A stretch of 64,000 nucleotides of DNA from Pseudomonas alcaligenes (GCF_014490745.1 NZ_LZEU01000001.1:2569501-2633500), one strand, 5' to 3'; counted from the first letter of the stretch, positions 17,432 through 27,354 are shown. Notes: generated by a model not told the origin, from the sequence alone. Numbers and translations are program-made.

Positions 17432-19543
17432 ATGAGCGATCTGATTCATTACCGCATCGAAGATGACCTGGCCCTGATCGGGCTGGCCAGCCCGCCGGTC
17501 AACGCACTCGGCCAGCCACTACGTGCCGCCATCCGTGAGGCCTGCGAGCGCGCCGCCGCTGACACCCGGGTACAGGCCATCATCCTGTTTGGCGAGCACG
17601 GGATGTTTTGCGCCGGTGCCGACATTAGCGAATTCGCTACCGACGCCTCCTTCGCGGAGCCGGATCTGCCCGACACGCTGGTACGGCTGAGTCAGATCGA
17701 CAAACCGCTGATCGCCGCCATCGGTAGATTTGCCCTGGGTGGCGGGCTGGAACTGGCACTTGCTTGCGGATACCGGATTGGCGAGCCGAGCACACGAGTG
17801 GGCTTGCCAGAGATCCATTTGGGGCTGCTGCCCGGCGCGGGCGGCACTCAGCGGCTACCACGGCTTATTGGCGCAGAGTCGGCCTTGAATCTGATTCTTT
17901 CGGGCGACCACGTAGGTGCGGCGCAGGCACGTACATTGGGCATCCTCGACCGTGTTGCCAGCAGTGCTGAGCGGTTGCTGGATGAGGCGCGTACTTACGC
18001 CCGCGAACTGATCGCCGGCACTGCCCCGGCGCAGCCGGCAGCAGCCTGGCCGGAACCTGCCGAGGGCCTGCCGTACGACTTTTTCATCCGCTATAAAACC
18101 GAGCACAAGCCACGCTGGAAGAGCCGCCAGGCCCCGAGACTGGTGCTCTCTGCACTGGAAGCTTCAACTTGCCTGCAGTTGGAGGATGGTCTGGCCCATG
18201 AGCTGGAGCTGTTCAAGCGAGCAGAAGCGTCCGCCCAGTCCAAAGCGCTGCGCCATGTATTTTTTGCCGAGCGCGAGTCCGCGCGCATTCCAGGCATCAC
18301 GGCCGACACTTCACTGCGCCAGATCGACCGGGTTGCAGTAATAGGCGCAGGTACCATGGGCGGCGGTATCGCCATGAATTTCGCCAACGCCGGCATCCCG
18401 GTCACCCTGCTCGAACTCCAGCACGCGGCGCTGGAGCGTGGCCTGGCGCAGATCCGCCAGAACTACGAGATCAGTGTTCGACGCGGCAAGTTGACCACCG
18501 AGCAGCTGGAGCAGCGCATGGAGCTGCTGTTCGGCACCCTGGACTACGCCGACCTTGCCGACGCCGACCTGGTCATCGAAGCGGTGTTCGAAAAACTGGA
18601 GATCAAGCAGCAGGTCTTCCGCACCCTCGACCAGGTGTGCAAGCCAGGCGCCATCCTCGCCACCAACACCTCATCGCTCGACGTCGACCAGATCGCCGGG
18701 GTGACCAAGCGCCCGCAGGACGTGATCGGCCTGCACTTCTTCAGTCCGGCCAATGTCATGCGTCTGCTTGAAGTGGTGCGAGCGGAAGCCACCGCGCCAG
18801 ATGTGCTGCTCAGCACCATGAAGATCGCCAAGCGCATCGGCAAGCTGCCGGTGGTTTCCAGGGTCTGCTTTGGGTTCATCGGCAACCGCATGCTCGAACC
18901 CTACGCACGCGAAGCCCACCGTCTGGTTCTGGAGGGCGCAACACCGACACAGGTAGACAAGGTTCTCACCAATCTGGATCTGAGCATGGGCGTCTTCAGC
19001 ATGCTCGATCTGGCTGGCATCGACGTGAACTTCCTGGTTCGCGACGGCAATCGAGCAGCCATCGCCCATGACGCAAGCTACTGCCGCCTCGGCGACGAAC
19101 TCTACGCCCTTGGCCGCTACGGCCAGAAAACCGGGCGCGGTTTCTACCGCTACGAGGGTCGCAACCGCCAGGATGATTACGAGGTGGTCGCGCTGGCCGA
19201 GCGCCTGGCCGGCGAGCTAGCGATTGCCCGCCACCCCATCGATGACCAAGAAATCCATGACCGCTGCCTGTTCATGCTGATTAACGAAGGCATCCAGCTG
19301 CTGGATGAAGGCATCGCCCTGCGCGCCAGCGACATCGACCTGGTGTGGATCAACGGCTATGGCTTCCCCGCCCACCTCGGCGGCCCGATGCACTACGCCG
19401 AGCAGCTAGGTCTGGACAAGGTGCTCGCCGGCATCCAGCACCAGCGTCACGCGCTCGGCGACTACGGCGATATGTGGTTCCAGCCGGCACCACTGCTGGA
19501 GCGTCTGGTCGCCGCGGGCAAGGCTCAAATCGAGAAGATCTGA
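17432..19543 (+). CDS. FadB/FadJ-like bifunctional enoyl-CoA hydratase / 3-hydroxyacyl-CoA dehydrogenase
   Basis: This 703-residue protein carries two enzymes. Residues 1-190 are a crotonase domain with both glutamates (LGGGLELALACGYR and GLPEIHLGLLPGAGGTQRL). From about residue 298 a 3-hydroxyacyl-CoA dehydrogenase domain begins with the NAD-binding motif VAVIGAGTMGGGIAMNFANA and contains IASNTSS-like TNTSSLDVDQIAG. It hydrates enoyl-CoA and oxidises the 3-hydroxy product. It begins 28 bases after the acyl-CoA dehydrogenase. Size fits peroxisomal-type multifunctional proteins. The substrate is probably not simple fatty acids alone, given the context. Confidence 0.93.
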   Translation: MSDLIHYRIEDDLALIGLASPPVNALGQPLRAAIREACERAAADTRVQAIILFGEHGMFCAGADISEFATDASFAEPDLPDTLVRLSQIDKPLIAAIGRFALGGGLELALACGYRIGEPSTRVGLPEIHLGLLPGAGGTQRLPRLIGAESALNLILSGDHVGAAQARTLGILDRVASSAERLLDEARTYARELIAGTAPAQPAAAWPEPAEGLPYDFFIRYKTEHKPRWKSRQAPRLVLSALEASTCLQLEDGLAHELELFKRAEASAQSKALRHVFFAERESARIPGITADTSLRQIDRVAVIGAGTMGGGIAMNFANAGIPVTLLELQHAALERGLAQIRQNYEISVRRGKLTTEQLEQRMELLFGTLDYADLADADLVIEAVFEKLEIKQQVFRTLDQVCKPGAILATNTSSLDVDQIAGVTKRPQDVIGLHFFSPANVMRLLEVVRAEATAPDVLLSTMKIAKRIGKLPVVSRVCFGFIGNRMLEPYAREAHRLVLEGATPTQVDKVLTNLDLSMGVFSMLDLAGIDVNFLVRDGNRAAIAHDASYCRLGDELYALGRYGQKTGRGFYRYEGRNRQDDYEVVALAERLAGELAIARHPIDDQEIHDRCLFMLINEGIQLLDEGIALRASDIDLVWINGYGFPAHLGGPMHYAEQLGLDKVLAGIQHQRHALGDYGDMWFQPAPLLERLVAAGKAQIEKI

Positions 19544-19654
19544 TTTACCCCTCTCGCTCTGAGAGCGGTGCTGGGTGTGAGGGCGACCACGCATCGCCTC
19601 CCCTGGCCCACTCCCAGAGTGGGAGGGCTCCAAATAAGCACACGAGATATCACC

Positions 19655-20842
19655 ATGAAAGAAGCTGTCATCCTCTCCACTGCCCGCACGCCGATCGCCA
19701 AGGCGTTCCGTGGTGCTTTCAACAACCTTAAGTCGCCAAGCATGGCCAGCTACGCGATTCGTGCCGCCGTCGAGCGTGCTGGCATCGAAGCCGCCGAAAT
19801 TGAGGATCTGGTGATTGGTACCGCCATGCCTGGCGGTACCGCCGGTTGGAACCTTGGGCGCATGACCGCGCTGGCCTCAGGCCTGCCACTATCAGTCAGC
19901 GGCCAAACCATGGATCGCCAATGTGCCTCCGGCCTGATGGCCATCGCCACCGCCGCCAAGCAAATCACCTTCGATGGCATGGCCGTGACTATTGGTGCAG
20001 GTCAGGAGCAAATCAGCCTGGTGCAGAACCGCCACATGGAGTGGTCTATCGCGGAACGTGACGAGCTGGTGATGCGCCATGCCGAGCATGCTTACATGCC
20101 GATGCTGCAGACCGCTGAGCAGGTCGCCAAACGCTACGGCATCAGTCGTGAGGCTCAGGACGCATACTCATTGCTGTCCCAGCAGCGCATCGCTGCGGCC
20201 CAGGCTGCCGGACTGTTCGCCAACGAAATTGTCCCGGTCACTGCGACCAAGCAGGTGGTAGACAAGGCCTCCGGCGCAGTCAGCTTCGAGGAGGTGACAC
20301 TGCATCTCGACGAAGGCAACCGTCCGCAAACCGCGCTAGAAGACCTGACCAAGCTCAAGCCGGTCATCGAAGGCGGCTGCATCACCGCCGGTAACGCCAG
20401 CCAACTGTCCGATGGGGCCAGCGCCTGCGTGCTGATGGACGCGCGCCTGGCCGAGCAGCGCAACCTGGAACCGCTGGGGGCCTATCGCGGCATCGCTGTG
20501 GCCGGTCTGGCCCCGGAGGAAATGGGCATAGGCCCGGTACTGGCGGTGCCCAAGCTGCTCAAGCAGCACGGCCTGACCGTCGACGACATCGGCCTGTGGG
20601 AACTCAACGAAGCCTTCGCCTGCCAGGTGCTGTACAGCGCGCAGACGCTCGGCATCGACCCGACCAAGCTCAACGTCAACGGCGGCGCCATCGCCATCGG
20701 CCACCCCTATGGCATGAGCGGTGCGCGCATGGTCGGCCACGCCCTGCTGGAAGGTAAGCGTCGCGGCGTGAAGTACGTGGTGATCACCATGTGCGTCGGC
20801 GGTGGCATGGGCGCCGCCGGCCTGTTCGAGGTGTTCCAATGA
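19655..20842 (+). CDS. Acetyl-CoA acyltransferase (3-ketoacyl-CoA thiolase)
   Basis: This 395-residue thiolase has the nucleophile Cys90 in [18 protein letters not shown], the His motif [20 protein letters not shown] and the C-terminal Cys in [13 protein letters not shown]. It cleaves a 3-ketoacyl-CoA to acetyl-CoA (or another acyl-CoA) and a shortened chain. The ATG at 19655 begins [18 protein letters not shown], the standard thiolase N-terminus; upstream in-frame codons are not family-like. The stop overlaps the SDR start (ATGA), indicating coupled translation. Confidence 0.94.
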   Translation: MKEAVILSTARTPIAKAFRGAFNNLKSPSMASYAIRAAVERAGIEAAEIEDLVIGTAMPGGTAGWNLGRMTALASGLPLSVSGQTMDRQCASGLMAIATAAKQITFDGMAVTIGAGQEQISLVQNRHMEWSIAERDELVMRHAEHAYMPMLQTAEQVAKRYGISREAQDAYSLLSQQRIAAAQAAGLFANEIVPVTATKQVVDKASGAVSFEEVTLHLDEGNRPQTALEDLTKLKPVIEGGCITAGNASQLSDGASACVLMDARLAEQRNLEPLGAYRGIAVAGLAPEEMGIGPVLAVPKLLKQHGLTVDDIGLWELNEAFACQVLYSAQTLGIDPTKLNVNGGAIAIGHPYGMSGARMVGHALLEGKRRGVKYVVITMCVGGGMGAAGLFEVFQ

Positions 20843-21615
20843 GTGCGTTGAACGGATTCTCCTTGGCCGGCAAGGTGGTTCTGATCACCGGCGCTTCCAG
20901 TGGTATCGGCGCGCATCTGGCCCGCGTAGCAGGACGTGCTGGGGCTCGTGTGGTGCTCGCGGCACGGCGCGTCGAGCGCCTCGCCGAAGTGCAACGCGAC
21001 ATCGAGTTCGAAAACGGCTCAGCTCACAGCGTGGCACTCGACGTCACCAACCGGGCCAGTGTCGAAGCGGCCTTCGACGCTGCCGAAGCAGCCTTCGGCG
21101 TGGTCGACGTGGTGCTCAACAACGCCGGTATCGGCAACAGCCAGCGCGCCTTGGAAATCTGCGAGGACGAGTGGCGCGCCATGTTGTCGACCAACCTCGA
21201 CGGCGTCTGGCGCGTCGCTCAGGTCGCCGCGCAGCGCCTGGCCAAGGCCCAGCGACCAGGCAGCATCGTCAACATCGCCTCAATGCTCGGCCTACGCGTC
21301 GGCACCGGCTACAGCCACTACTGCGCGGCCAAGGCCGGCGTGGTGCAACTGAGCAAGTCCCTGGCGCTGGAGCTGGCTCGCTATGGCATCCGCGTTAACG
21401 CCATCGCCCCTGGCTACTTCAAGACCGAAATGACCGACGCCTACTTCGACAGCGAGAAAGGCCAGGCCTACATTCGCCAGACCGTGCCCATGCGTCGGCT
21501 CGGCAGGCTGGAAGAGCTGGAAGGCCCTTTTCTGTTATTGGCCAGTGAAGCTGGAGCGTTTATGACTGGCAGTACCCTGGCGGTGGACGGCGGGCATCTG
21601 GTCAGCAGTTTGTAG
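20839..21615 (+). CDS. Short-chain dehydrogenase/reductase of the beta-oxidation operon
   Basis: This 258-residue classical SDR has the nucleotide-binding motif TGASSGIG, the NNAG motif (LNNAGIGNS), catalytic Ser in NIASMLG and the YxxxK pair in YSHYCAAK. The ATG at 20839 overlaps the thiolase stop by 4 bases. It probably oxidises a hydroxyl or reduces a keto group on an intermediate of the same pathway. It is the last intact gene of the operon; a thioesterase pseudogene follows. Confidence 0.9.
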   Translation: MSALNGFSLAGKVVLITGASSGIGAHLARVAGRAGARVVLAARRVERLAEVQRDIEFENGSAHSVALDVTNRASVEAAFDAAEAAFGVVDVVLNNAGIGNSQRALEICEDEWRAMLSTNLDGVWRVAQVAAQRLAKAQRPGSIVNIASMLGLRVGTGYSHYCAAKAGVVQLSKSLALELARYGIRVNAIAPGYFKTEMTDAYFDSEKGQAYIRQTVPMRRLGRLEELEGPFLLLASEAGAFMTGSTLAVDGGHLVSSL

Positions 21616-21639
21616 AGGCCAGGCTTCGTGCTCCAAGCT

Positions 21640-21997
21640 CTCGCACATAGACCTGAATTTTCCGTGCAGTTCGATAGCCGCCTGGCGGGACTAGTAATAG
21701 GCTCGTCGAGCGCCAATTTTGTTGTGCGGTTTCGTCACCGTGATCGAAGCGTCAGCAGCTCCGAATTAGGGTTGCTGGCTTTGGCGGATGCCGCCGCCCA
21801 GCGCTATGTTGATGCTTATGGAGCCAGCCCCAATCAGTACCATAACGTGGACGATCGATGTGCTGAGTGAGGTGTTCTCAACCGGCGAATGGCATCTTGT
21901 CCTGTCTTTAGGTGAGACCATCGGTGATGGCTATTGCAGCCAAACGATGACGGCCTGGATGACAGCGGCCGACCTTTGCTTATCAGGCGACGGATAG
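21640..21997 (+). pseudogene. Acyl-CoA thioesterase (double hotdog) remnant
   Basis: Two adjoining frames together read FSVQFDSRLAGLVIGSSSAN, FVVRFRHRDRSVSSSELGLL and ALADA, then after a one-base shift near 21790 PPSAMLMLMEPAPISTITW, a TIDVLSEVF segment and GETIGDGYCSQTMTAW. This is the layout of TesB-like/4HBT_3 acyl-CoA thioesterases. The N-terminal half of the protein is missing. It fills most of the gap between the SDR and MerR genes and is probably a former last gene of the operon. Confidence 0.6.
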
Positions 21998-22065
21998 TGG
22001 CGATTTACTGCTAGCTTTCGACGCCTGCATGGGGTTGGTTACACAAGCATGCGCTTACAGCGATG

Positions 22066-22482
22066 TCAGGGCTTCCATCCATTTCGGATGAGCCCTTCCA
22101 TTATCCGCTCTGCATTCTCGGTACAGTTCATCCCCTCAGGCGTCTCCTGTATGGACTGGATCATCAACTGCAGCTGCTGCCTGTTATGCGCCATCCGCTT
22201 TTCAATGGCTTCGATCTTGTCCATTTTGCGTTGCAGGACGCCGATCAGTTGCTCGTGCTCCCAGTTTGAGCTTTCGACAGGCATGACTTCGAGTATCTCC
22301 TGCAAGGAGAAACCTGCTTGCTGGGCGCCGGTGATGATGTTCAGGAAGAGCAAGGCCTCCGCGGGATAGTGGCGATAGCCATTGGCCTGGCGCACCACAT
22401 TGCCTAGGAGGCCCTTTTCCTCATAGAACCGTATGCGGGAAGGGGTCAGCCCACTGCGCTGGGCTAGCTCACCGATTTTCAT
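22066..22482 (-). CDS. MerR-family regulator
   Basis: This 138-residue protein starts MKIGELAQRSGLTPSRIRFYEEKGLL, the MerR winged-helix signature, followed by the long dimerisation helix (residues 80-115). It has one Cys near the C-terminus (MNCTEN), so it is not an obvious metal sensor. MerR proteins act on promoters with an over-long 19-bp spacer. A matching operator lies just upstream of its own start and again before the OYE gene at 34505, so the OYE gene is the likely target. Confidence 0.88.
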   Translation of the reverse strand: MKIGELAQRSGLTPSRIRFYEEKGLLGNVVRQANGYRHYPAEALLFLNIITGAQQAGFSLQEILEVMPVESSNWEHEQLIGVLQRKMDKIEAIEKRMAHNRQQLQLMIQSIQETPEGMNCTENAERIMEGLIRNGWKP

Positions 22483-22504
22483 GGAATGCTCACGAGAATA
22501 CTTA

Positions 22505-22526
22505 CCTTAAGGTTAACTTTAATCTT
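22505..22526. promoter_or_regulatory. MerR-type operator upstream of merR
   Basis: CCTTAAGGTTAACTTTAATC followed by TT matches the operator at 34446-34475 with few changes. The bases after it, up to the ATG at 22562, also match the leader of the OYE gene, so the whole divergent control region is duplicated. Confidence 0.6.
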
Positions 22527-22561
22527 GGCGCAGTGGCTTGATCAATCAGCGAGAGCTGCTC

Positions 22562-22628
22562 ATGAGTATTTTCTGTCGCTGTCGCTGCCCACTCGCTGCG
22601 TGACGCCGATCCATTTAGCTATGCCTAC
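22562..22628 (+). pseudogene. 5' stub of an old yellow enzyme gene
   Basis: From the ATG at 22562 about 65 bases align with the first 66 bases of the OYE gene at 34505: ATGAGTATTTTC here, ATGAGCATTTTC there, then a shared CGCTGTC and CTGCCCA pattern. A one-base deletion shifts the frame and the similarity then ends. This is the remainder of an OYE gene once divergent from MerR. Confidence 0.6.
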
Positions 22629-22695
22629 TTTCTGAAATTGGGCATAAATCATTGTGCTGGCTTCATGCTGGCTCGAGCCCCGCGCGGTAGAACCG

Positions 22696-23751
22696 TCATA
22701 CTCCACGCTCTTGGCGATAGCGGCTTGGTGTGCGCCCGGCCCACTGTTTGAAGGAGCGAGAGAAATTGGCGGAGGACTCGTAGCCAAGGCGCGATGCTAC
22801 GTCCGTGACAGAGAATCGCACATCCTCCAGCAGGCGCAGGGCGTCCTGGAGTCGCGCTTCTTCCAGCAACCTGGAAAAACCGCTGCCTTCATCAGCCAGA
22901 CGCCGGCGCAGGGTTCGCGGCGAGACATGCAGTCGCTCCGCCACTTCTGGGAGTGCTGGGTAGCCCCCAACGCTCAACCCCAAATAGCGCTGAACACGCA
23001 GAATCATGGATTCCGGCTGCATACAAAGCATCAACTGTGTTTCACAGAGCGCCTCTGCCTGACGAAGACCGGGCTCACTGCGCATCGGCAGCGCTCTCTC
23101 GAGCAGAGCGGCGGGAAATCTAAGAGTGGTGGCCGGCGCCTCGTACCTGACCTTACCCAGGCTCTGCATCACCTGGTCTAGATAAGACGGGCTGGGCATA
23201 TCGAACGTGATTTCGATTTCATCGGTGGCATCGGGGATCATCGCCACCAGGCTGCGCCAGACCGTAGCAACACCGGTTTCCAGCATCCAGCGCCTATAGG
23301 TGCCCTGAACCGGCACTTCCTGAACAAGGGTCAATATGCACTCCGCCCGGATCACTTGATGCTGCATCCGCACGCCACGCCCGAGAAGATCCCAATAGCG
23401 CTGACAAAGTGTGATCGCATCGCCAACCGTTGCACTGCACAGCATGCCGAAGCCAAGGCTGCCGAAGGATGTAGGGGGAACGAGCGAGCCTGCCCTGAAG
23501 CCGAGGGACTCCTCGGGAAACACCGTCCAGATCGCATCAAACAGGCGCTCCATTGCCGCAAAGGTCAGTCCTTGGACGGCGAGATTATCGACTGTCAGGA
23601 ACAATCCAGCGGTGCGCAACAGAGGCCCTGGATCGATGCCTCGCTCTCGTATGAAGGAAAGGTATGCGGCTGGAAAGATGCCCGGAATTCGGAGCTGGCG
23701 AACGTCGTTGGCATGCATAGCTGGATATTGCACCCCAGGCATCTTGGCCAC
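22696..23751 (-). CDS. AraC-family regulator, OruR-like
   Basis: This 351-residue protein has a C-terminal AraC DNA-binding domain (LPEVAERLHVSPRTLRRRLA, then VASRLGYESSANFSRSFKQW and TPSRYR). The N-terminal arabinose-binding-like domain of the OruR type contains LRTAGLFLTVDN and SFGSLGFGMLCSATVGDAI. Such regulators usually activate adjacent catabolic genes. The nearest candidates are the desaturase and molybdoenzyme genes on the opposite strand. Either ATG at the start (23751 or 23742) or the one at 23715 could be used. Confidence 0.87.
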   Translation of the reverse strand: MAKMPGVQYPAMHANDVRQLRIPGIFPAAYLSFIRERGIDPGPLLRTAGLFLTVDNLAVQGLTFAAMERLFDAIWTVFPEESLGFRAGSLVPPTSFGSLGFGMLCSATVGDAITLCQRYWDLLGRGVRMQHQVIRAECILTLVQEVPVQGTYRRWMLETGVATVWRSLVAMIPDATDEIEITFDMPSPSYLDQVMQSLGKVRYEAPATTLRFPAALLERALPMRSEPGLRQAEALCETQLMLCMQPESMILRVQRYLGLSVGGYPALPEVAERLHVSPRTLRRRLADEGSGFSRLLEEARLQDALRLLEDVRFSVTDVASRLGYESSANFSRSFKQWAGRTPSRYRQERGV

Positions 23752-23843
23752 AAATGATAAGAATTATGGCCACTTCCCCTGTAATCAAACAATCCCTATG
23801 CCTGCCAAAGTGGCCAACGGTGACATGTGCGCAGGAGCCCACC

Positions 23844-24059
23844 ATGGACATTCGACTAACAAGAACAAGAAAATCCGCCGGATCAGTTCCACCTTCAACT
23901 TGGGCGCGATGGGGTTTAGGGCTGGTCGCGATAATGGCTCTTGTCGATGCGCTGCCGGCATACAGCTTTGTGTTGAACATTGCTTGGAGGGCTCGCCACC
24001 AGGCGGCCTGGCCCTTCGGTGATCGCAAGTTAGCCATAGGCGGCACGCCTCGCTCATAG
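23844..24059 (+). CDS. Possible 71-residue hypothetical protein
   Basis: An ATG at 23844 with AGGAG 6 bases upstream opens MDIRLTRTRKSAGSVPPSTW, a hydrophobic stretch (WGLGLVAIMALVDALPAYSF) and a basic tail. It would be a small membrane-associated protein. It occupies most of the 350-base gap between the AraC and desaturase genes. No family is recognised, and an antisense frame of similar length exists, so the call rests only on the ribosome binding site. Confidence 0.3.
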   Translation: MDIRLTRTRKSAGSVPPSTWARWGLGLVAIMALVDALPAYSFVLNIAWRARHQAAWPFGDRKLAIGGTPRS

Positions 24060-24104
24060 GCGTGATCCCGACACCTATCCCCGCTATCTATTCAAAGGTG
24101 CACT

Positions 24105-24980
24105 ATGACTGCTGACGCCTCTGTACCTCGTCCTCGCCTTCCGCGAGAGCCGCTTTACCAAACCCCCGCTGTTGCCTGGCCCACGCTTGCAGTGTTTGTC
24201 TTTGGCCTACTGCTATGGGTTGGCGCAATCGTAGTCGCCGAACAGGGGCTCATCAGCCCTGCGGTTGCTCTGTTCCTGCAAACCGTAGCTGCATTTGCTG
24301 AGTTCACCGTGATGCACGAAGGTGTGCACCACTCGCTCTTGCGAGGCCACCCAAAGCTCAATGCAGTTATCAGCGGCATTGCCGCTGTCTTCCTAGGCGT
24401 ACTGGCCTCGAGAGCAGCCTTCCGTTATTTGCATTTCAAGCACCATCGGCTGACCAATGAAAGCGGTGATCCCGACCTCTGGAGTGGGAAGGGCTCAGCC
24501 TGGCGCAAGCCGTTGCAATGGCTCACAGCTGATATTGGCTACGCCGTCGCTACGATCAAGGACTGGAGTAAGATTCCGGCGGCCGGGCGCCGCGAGATGG
24601 TGCTTACCCTGACAGCTACGTTCGGTGTGCTGGCGGTACTGGTTTCATTGGGCTACGGCAAGGATGTCCTCCTGTACTGGCTGCTTCCAGCGCGCTTGGC
24701 CATCCTGTGGCTGGCATTCGCCTTCAACTACCTGCCGCATCACCCCCACAAAATAGAACAACGCCATAATCCTTACGCTGCCTCCAATGTGCGCGAGGGC
24801 GGCGAGCCGATAATGCGCTTGCTGTGCCTGTATCAGAACTACCACCTCATCCATCACCTCTTCCCTTCTGTGCCCTTCTATCGATACGCCCGCATCTGGG
24901 AGCGGAATCGCAGTGCATATATCGAGCTGGGTGCTCAGGTGCGCGCTTGGCACGGTATGGAGCCGAAACACCGAGATTGA
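24105..24980 (+). CDS. Membrane di-iron fatty acid desaturase/hydroxylase family protein
   Basis: This 291-residue protein has the histidine boxes of the superfamily: HEGVHH (about residue 70), HFKHH (about residue 109) and HLIHH (about residue 247), plus HHPHK. Hydrophobic segments lie at about residues 25-65, 85-105 and 165-210. The boxes bind a di-iron centre that inserts oxygen or a double bond into a lipid-like substrate using O2. It resembles beta-carotene hydroxylase/desaturase types more than classical acyl-lipid desaturases. It precedes the molybdoenzyme gene on the same strand; whether they share a transcript is unclear. Confidence 0.85.
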   Translation: MTADASVPRPRLPREPLYQTPAVAWPTLAVFVFGLLLWVGAIVVAEQGLISPAVALFLQTVAAFAEFTVMHEGVHHSLLRGHPKLNAVISGIAAVFLGVLASRAAFRYLHFKHHRLTNESGDPDLWSGKGSAWRKPLQWLTADIGYAVATIKDWSKIPAAGRREMVLTLTATFGVLAVLVSLGYGKDVLLYWLLPARLAILWLAFAFNYLPHHPHKIEQRHNPYAASNVREGGEPIMRLLCLYQNYHLIHHLFPSVPFYRYARIWERNRSAYIELGAQVRAWHGMEPKHRD

Positions 24981-25107
24981 AACACCGCGCATTTGTGTCC
25001 AATAGGTTGCACATACGCCACTGCTTCGCGCCGCTTTCCAGGCTCAACCGATAAGCCCTTAGCCCGAAGCCGGTGGCGTGAGATAAAAATAAGAATGGAG
25101 ACCAATC

Positions 25108-27354
25108 ATGCCTGGTATATCGTCAATCGGCACCAGCGCCACCGGTAGCCAAAGCGCTCCACGCGCGCAGCAGCGTTCAGGTATCGAAACCAGGAAGGCT
25201 GTTTGCGCTAGCTGTGATATCGCGTGCAGCGTCGTGACAGAAGTGCAGAAGGGCCGCGTCACGCGCGTGCGCTCCTCGGATAACCCTTTATTCAAAGACA
25301 ATATTTGCATCAAGGGCATCGTCGCGCCGAAAAACTTCGCCAATCCAAATCGTGTGCTTTATCCGCAGAAGCGTGTCGGCGAACGCGGTTCAGGGGAATG
25401 GCAACGCGTGAGCTGGGACGAGGCGATGGCCGATATCGGCATGCGGCTCAAGAAAATCATCACTGAGCACGGCCCGGAAGCGTGGGCAGTCTCGACTAGC
25501 CAGTGGAACACCGGCACGGATCACGGGCTCGGCAGACGGATCATGAACCACGTAGGGTCACCTAACTGGATCAGCGGCGTCGCGCTGTGTGCAGGGAACA
25601 CTGCGGCGATCAACCGTCTCACCTACGGCTGGTATCCGTGGCCTGACTACGACAATACAAACTGCATCGTGTTATTCGGACATAACCCCGGCAGAAATAG
25701 CTGGGTTCCGGTCTACAACCAGATTCAGCGAGTGAAGGCGCGTGGCGGCAAGCTAATCGTAATGGATCCGCGGAAAAGCGAGTGCGCCGAACTCGCGGAT
25801 ATCTGGCTGCCTCTCAAGGCGGGTACAGATGCAGCAATGGCCCTCGGCTGGCTCAAGGTCATCTTCGACGAGAAACTGTACGACCAGCGCTTTATCGAAC
25901 GCTGGACGTTGGGCTTTGATGATCTGCGCAAGCGAGTTGATGAGTTTCCGTTGGAGCGTGTCGGTGCAATCACAGGTTGTGATCCTGTCGTAATAGCTCA
26001 GGCGGCGCGAATGTACGCCACCATGGGGCCGGCGGTGATCCCCTGGACGCCGATCACCGATCAACAGCGCAATAGCACCTCGGCGATTCGCCTGCAGAGC
26101 ATCCTACGTTCGGTTTGCGGTTACTTAGATGTTCCAGGCGGCGAGATGTTGATGGGCTTTCATCCCAAAATCATCTCGGAATCCGAGATCGAAATGCACC
26201 ATGTCCTGCCGGAGAGCCAAAAGGCCAAGCAGCTCGGCTCCGACAAGTACCCGGCGTTCACCTACCGCGGTCAAGCTGCATTGCTGGAACCGTGCAAGCG
26301 CGTTTGGGGGCACGCCTACGCCAATCAGGTAACGGGCTGCTTCATGGCCAATCCTTCGGCAGTGTTTCGGGCGATGGCAGGCGAAGGCCCTTACCCCGTA
26401 AAGGCGCTGTTCTCGCTCGGTAACAATACGCTGATGGGTTACGCCAACATGCCCCTTATCCTGAAAGCGTTGCTTAACCAGGATCTGATTGTTGTGCACG
26501 AGCACGTCATGACGCCGACCGCGCAGCTCGCCGACTACGTACTACCCGGAGACTCATGGTTGGAACGTCCATGGATGTTCGACGGTTATGGCTGGCTGTC
26601 GATGTACAAGCCCTCCCAGAAGTCCATGGAGCCCCCGGGTGAATGCAAGAGCATTTTCGAGGTATGGAAGCTGACCGCTGACGCACTTGGGATGTCTGCC
26701 GTAGTGCCGTGGGAAAGCCTGGAGGACTTTTACGACTATCGCCTTGCCAAGCTTGGAATCAACTTCGAGGGATTTGCCAGCACCTATGAGGTGCACTTCG
26801 ACGAGATCAGCTTTCGCAAATACGAGCGCACTGGTTTCGCCACGCCTAGCGGCAAGGTCGAGCTCTACTCCTCAATCCTCGATAGCCTGGGCTTCGATCC
26901 GTTGCCGTACTTTCGCGCCGAGCCGCCAGCTGATCCAAATTATCCCTTGTCGATGTTCACGGGTGTGCGAGAGGGGGAGTATTTCCAAACCGGCGGTCGC
27001 CATGTCCCGGAGATGCGCGCACGAAAGCCCGAGCCGGTGTTGTTCATAAGTCCGAAGACAGCACGCGACTTCAACCTGACCGAAGGCGAATGGGTCGAGG
27101 TCGAGACCCGCACGGGCAAGATCAAAATCCTGGTTGGGGTTCGGGACAACATGCCCGATGGTCTCGTCCGAATCCCTCACGGCTGGTGGAAACCTGAAAC
27201 AGAACAAGGGCTCGGCAACCTGTCCGGCGCACTGTGCTACGCGGACGCCATGTTGTGCCCGGACGATGGGGATTTCATGGACATCGAGCAGGGGATCCCA
27301 CATTTGAAGGGACTCCCCTGTCGCATTAACAAGCTCCCGGGGCTGGCTCAATGA
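25108..27354 (+). CDS. Molybdo/tungsto-bis-MGD enzyme, acetylene hydratase-like
   Basis: This 748-residue DMSO-reductase-family protein binds a [4Fe-4S] cluster through Cys33, Cys36, Cys40 and Cys67 (VCASCDIACSV and NICIKG). It lacks a Tat signal, so it is cytoplasmic. The likely metal ligand is Cys161 in VALCAGNTAA. Compared with Pelobacter acetylene hydratase as I recall it, Asp37, Lys69 and Cys161 fall where Asp13, Lys48 and Cys141 lie, and the tryptophans in RNSWVPVYN and VIPWTPITD also correspond. The protein may be a hydratase rather than a redox enzyme, but other DMSO-reductase activities remain possible. An ATGGAGA ribosome binding site precedes the start. The stop overlaps the next ORF. 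Confidence 0.85.
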   Translation: MPGISSIGTSATGSQSAPRAQQRSGIETRKAVCASCDIACSVVTEVQKGRVTRVRSSDNPLFKDNICIKGIVAPKNFANPNRVLYPQKRVGERGSGEWQRVSWDEAMADIGMRLKKIITEHGPEAWAVSTSQWNTGTDHGLGRRIMNHVGSPNWISGVALCAGNTAAINRLTYGWYPWPDYDNTNCIVLFGHNPGRNSWVPVYNQIQRVKARGGKLIVMDPRKSECAELADIWLPLKAGTDAAMALGWLKVIFDEKLYDQRFIERWTLGFDDLRKRVDEFPLERVGAITGCDPVVIAQAARMYATMGPAVIPWTPITDQQRNSTSAIRLQSILRSVCGYLDVPGGEMLMGFHPKIISESEIEMHHVLPESQKAKQLGSDKYPAFTYRGQAALLEPCKRVWGHAYANQVTGCFMANPSAVFRAMAGEGPYPVKALFSLGNNTLMGYANMPLILKALLNQDLIVVHEHVMTPTAQLADYVLPGDSWLERPWMFDGYGWLSMYKPSQKSMEPPGECKSIFEVWKLTADALGMSAVVPWESLEDFYDYRLAKLGINFEGFASTYEVHFDEISFRKYERTGFATPSGKVELYSSILDSLGFDPLPYFRAEPPADPNYPLSMFTGVREGEYFQTGGRHVPEMRARKPEPVLFISPKTARDFNLTEGEWVEVETRTGKIKILVGVRDNMPDGLVRIPHGWWKPETEQGLGNLSGALCYADAMLCPDDGDFMDIEQGIPHLKGLPCRINKLPGLAQ

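Noticed and set aside
25108..27354. Calling the molybdoenzyme a true acetylene hydratase
   Set aside because: The residue match was made by eye and from memory; the family is broad and no substrate is shown, so only a similarity is claimed.
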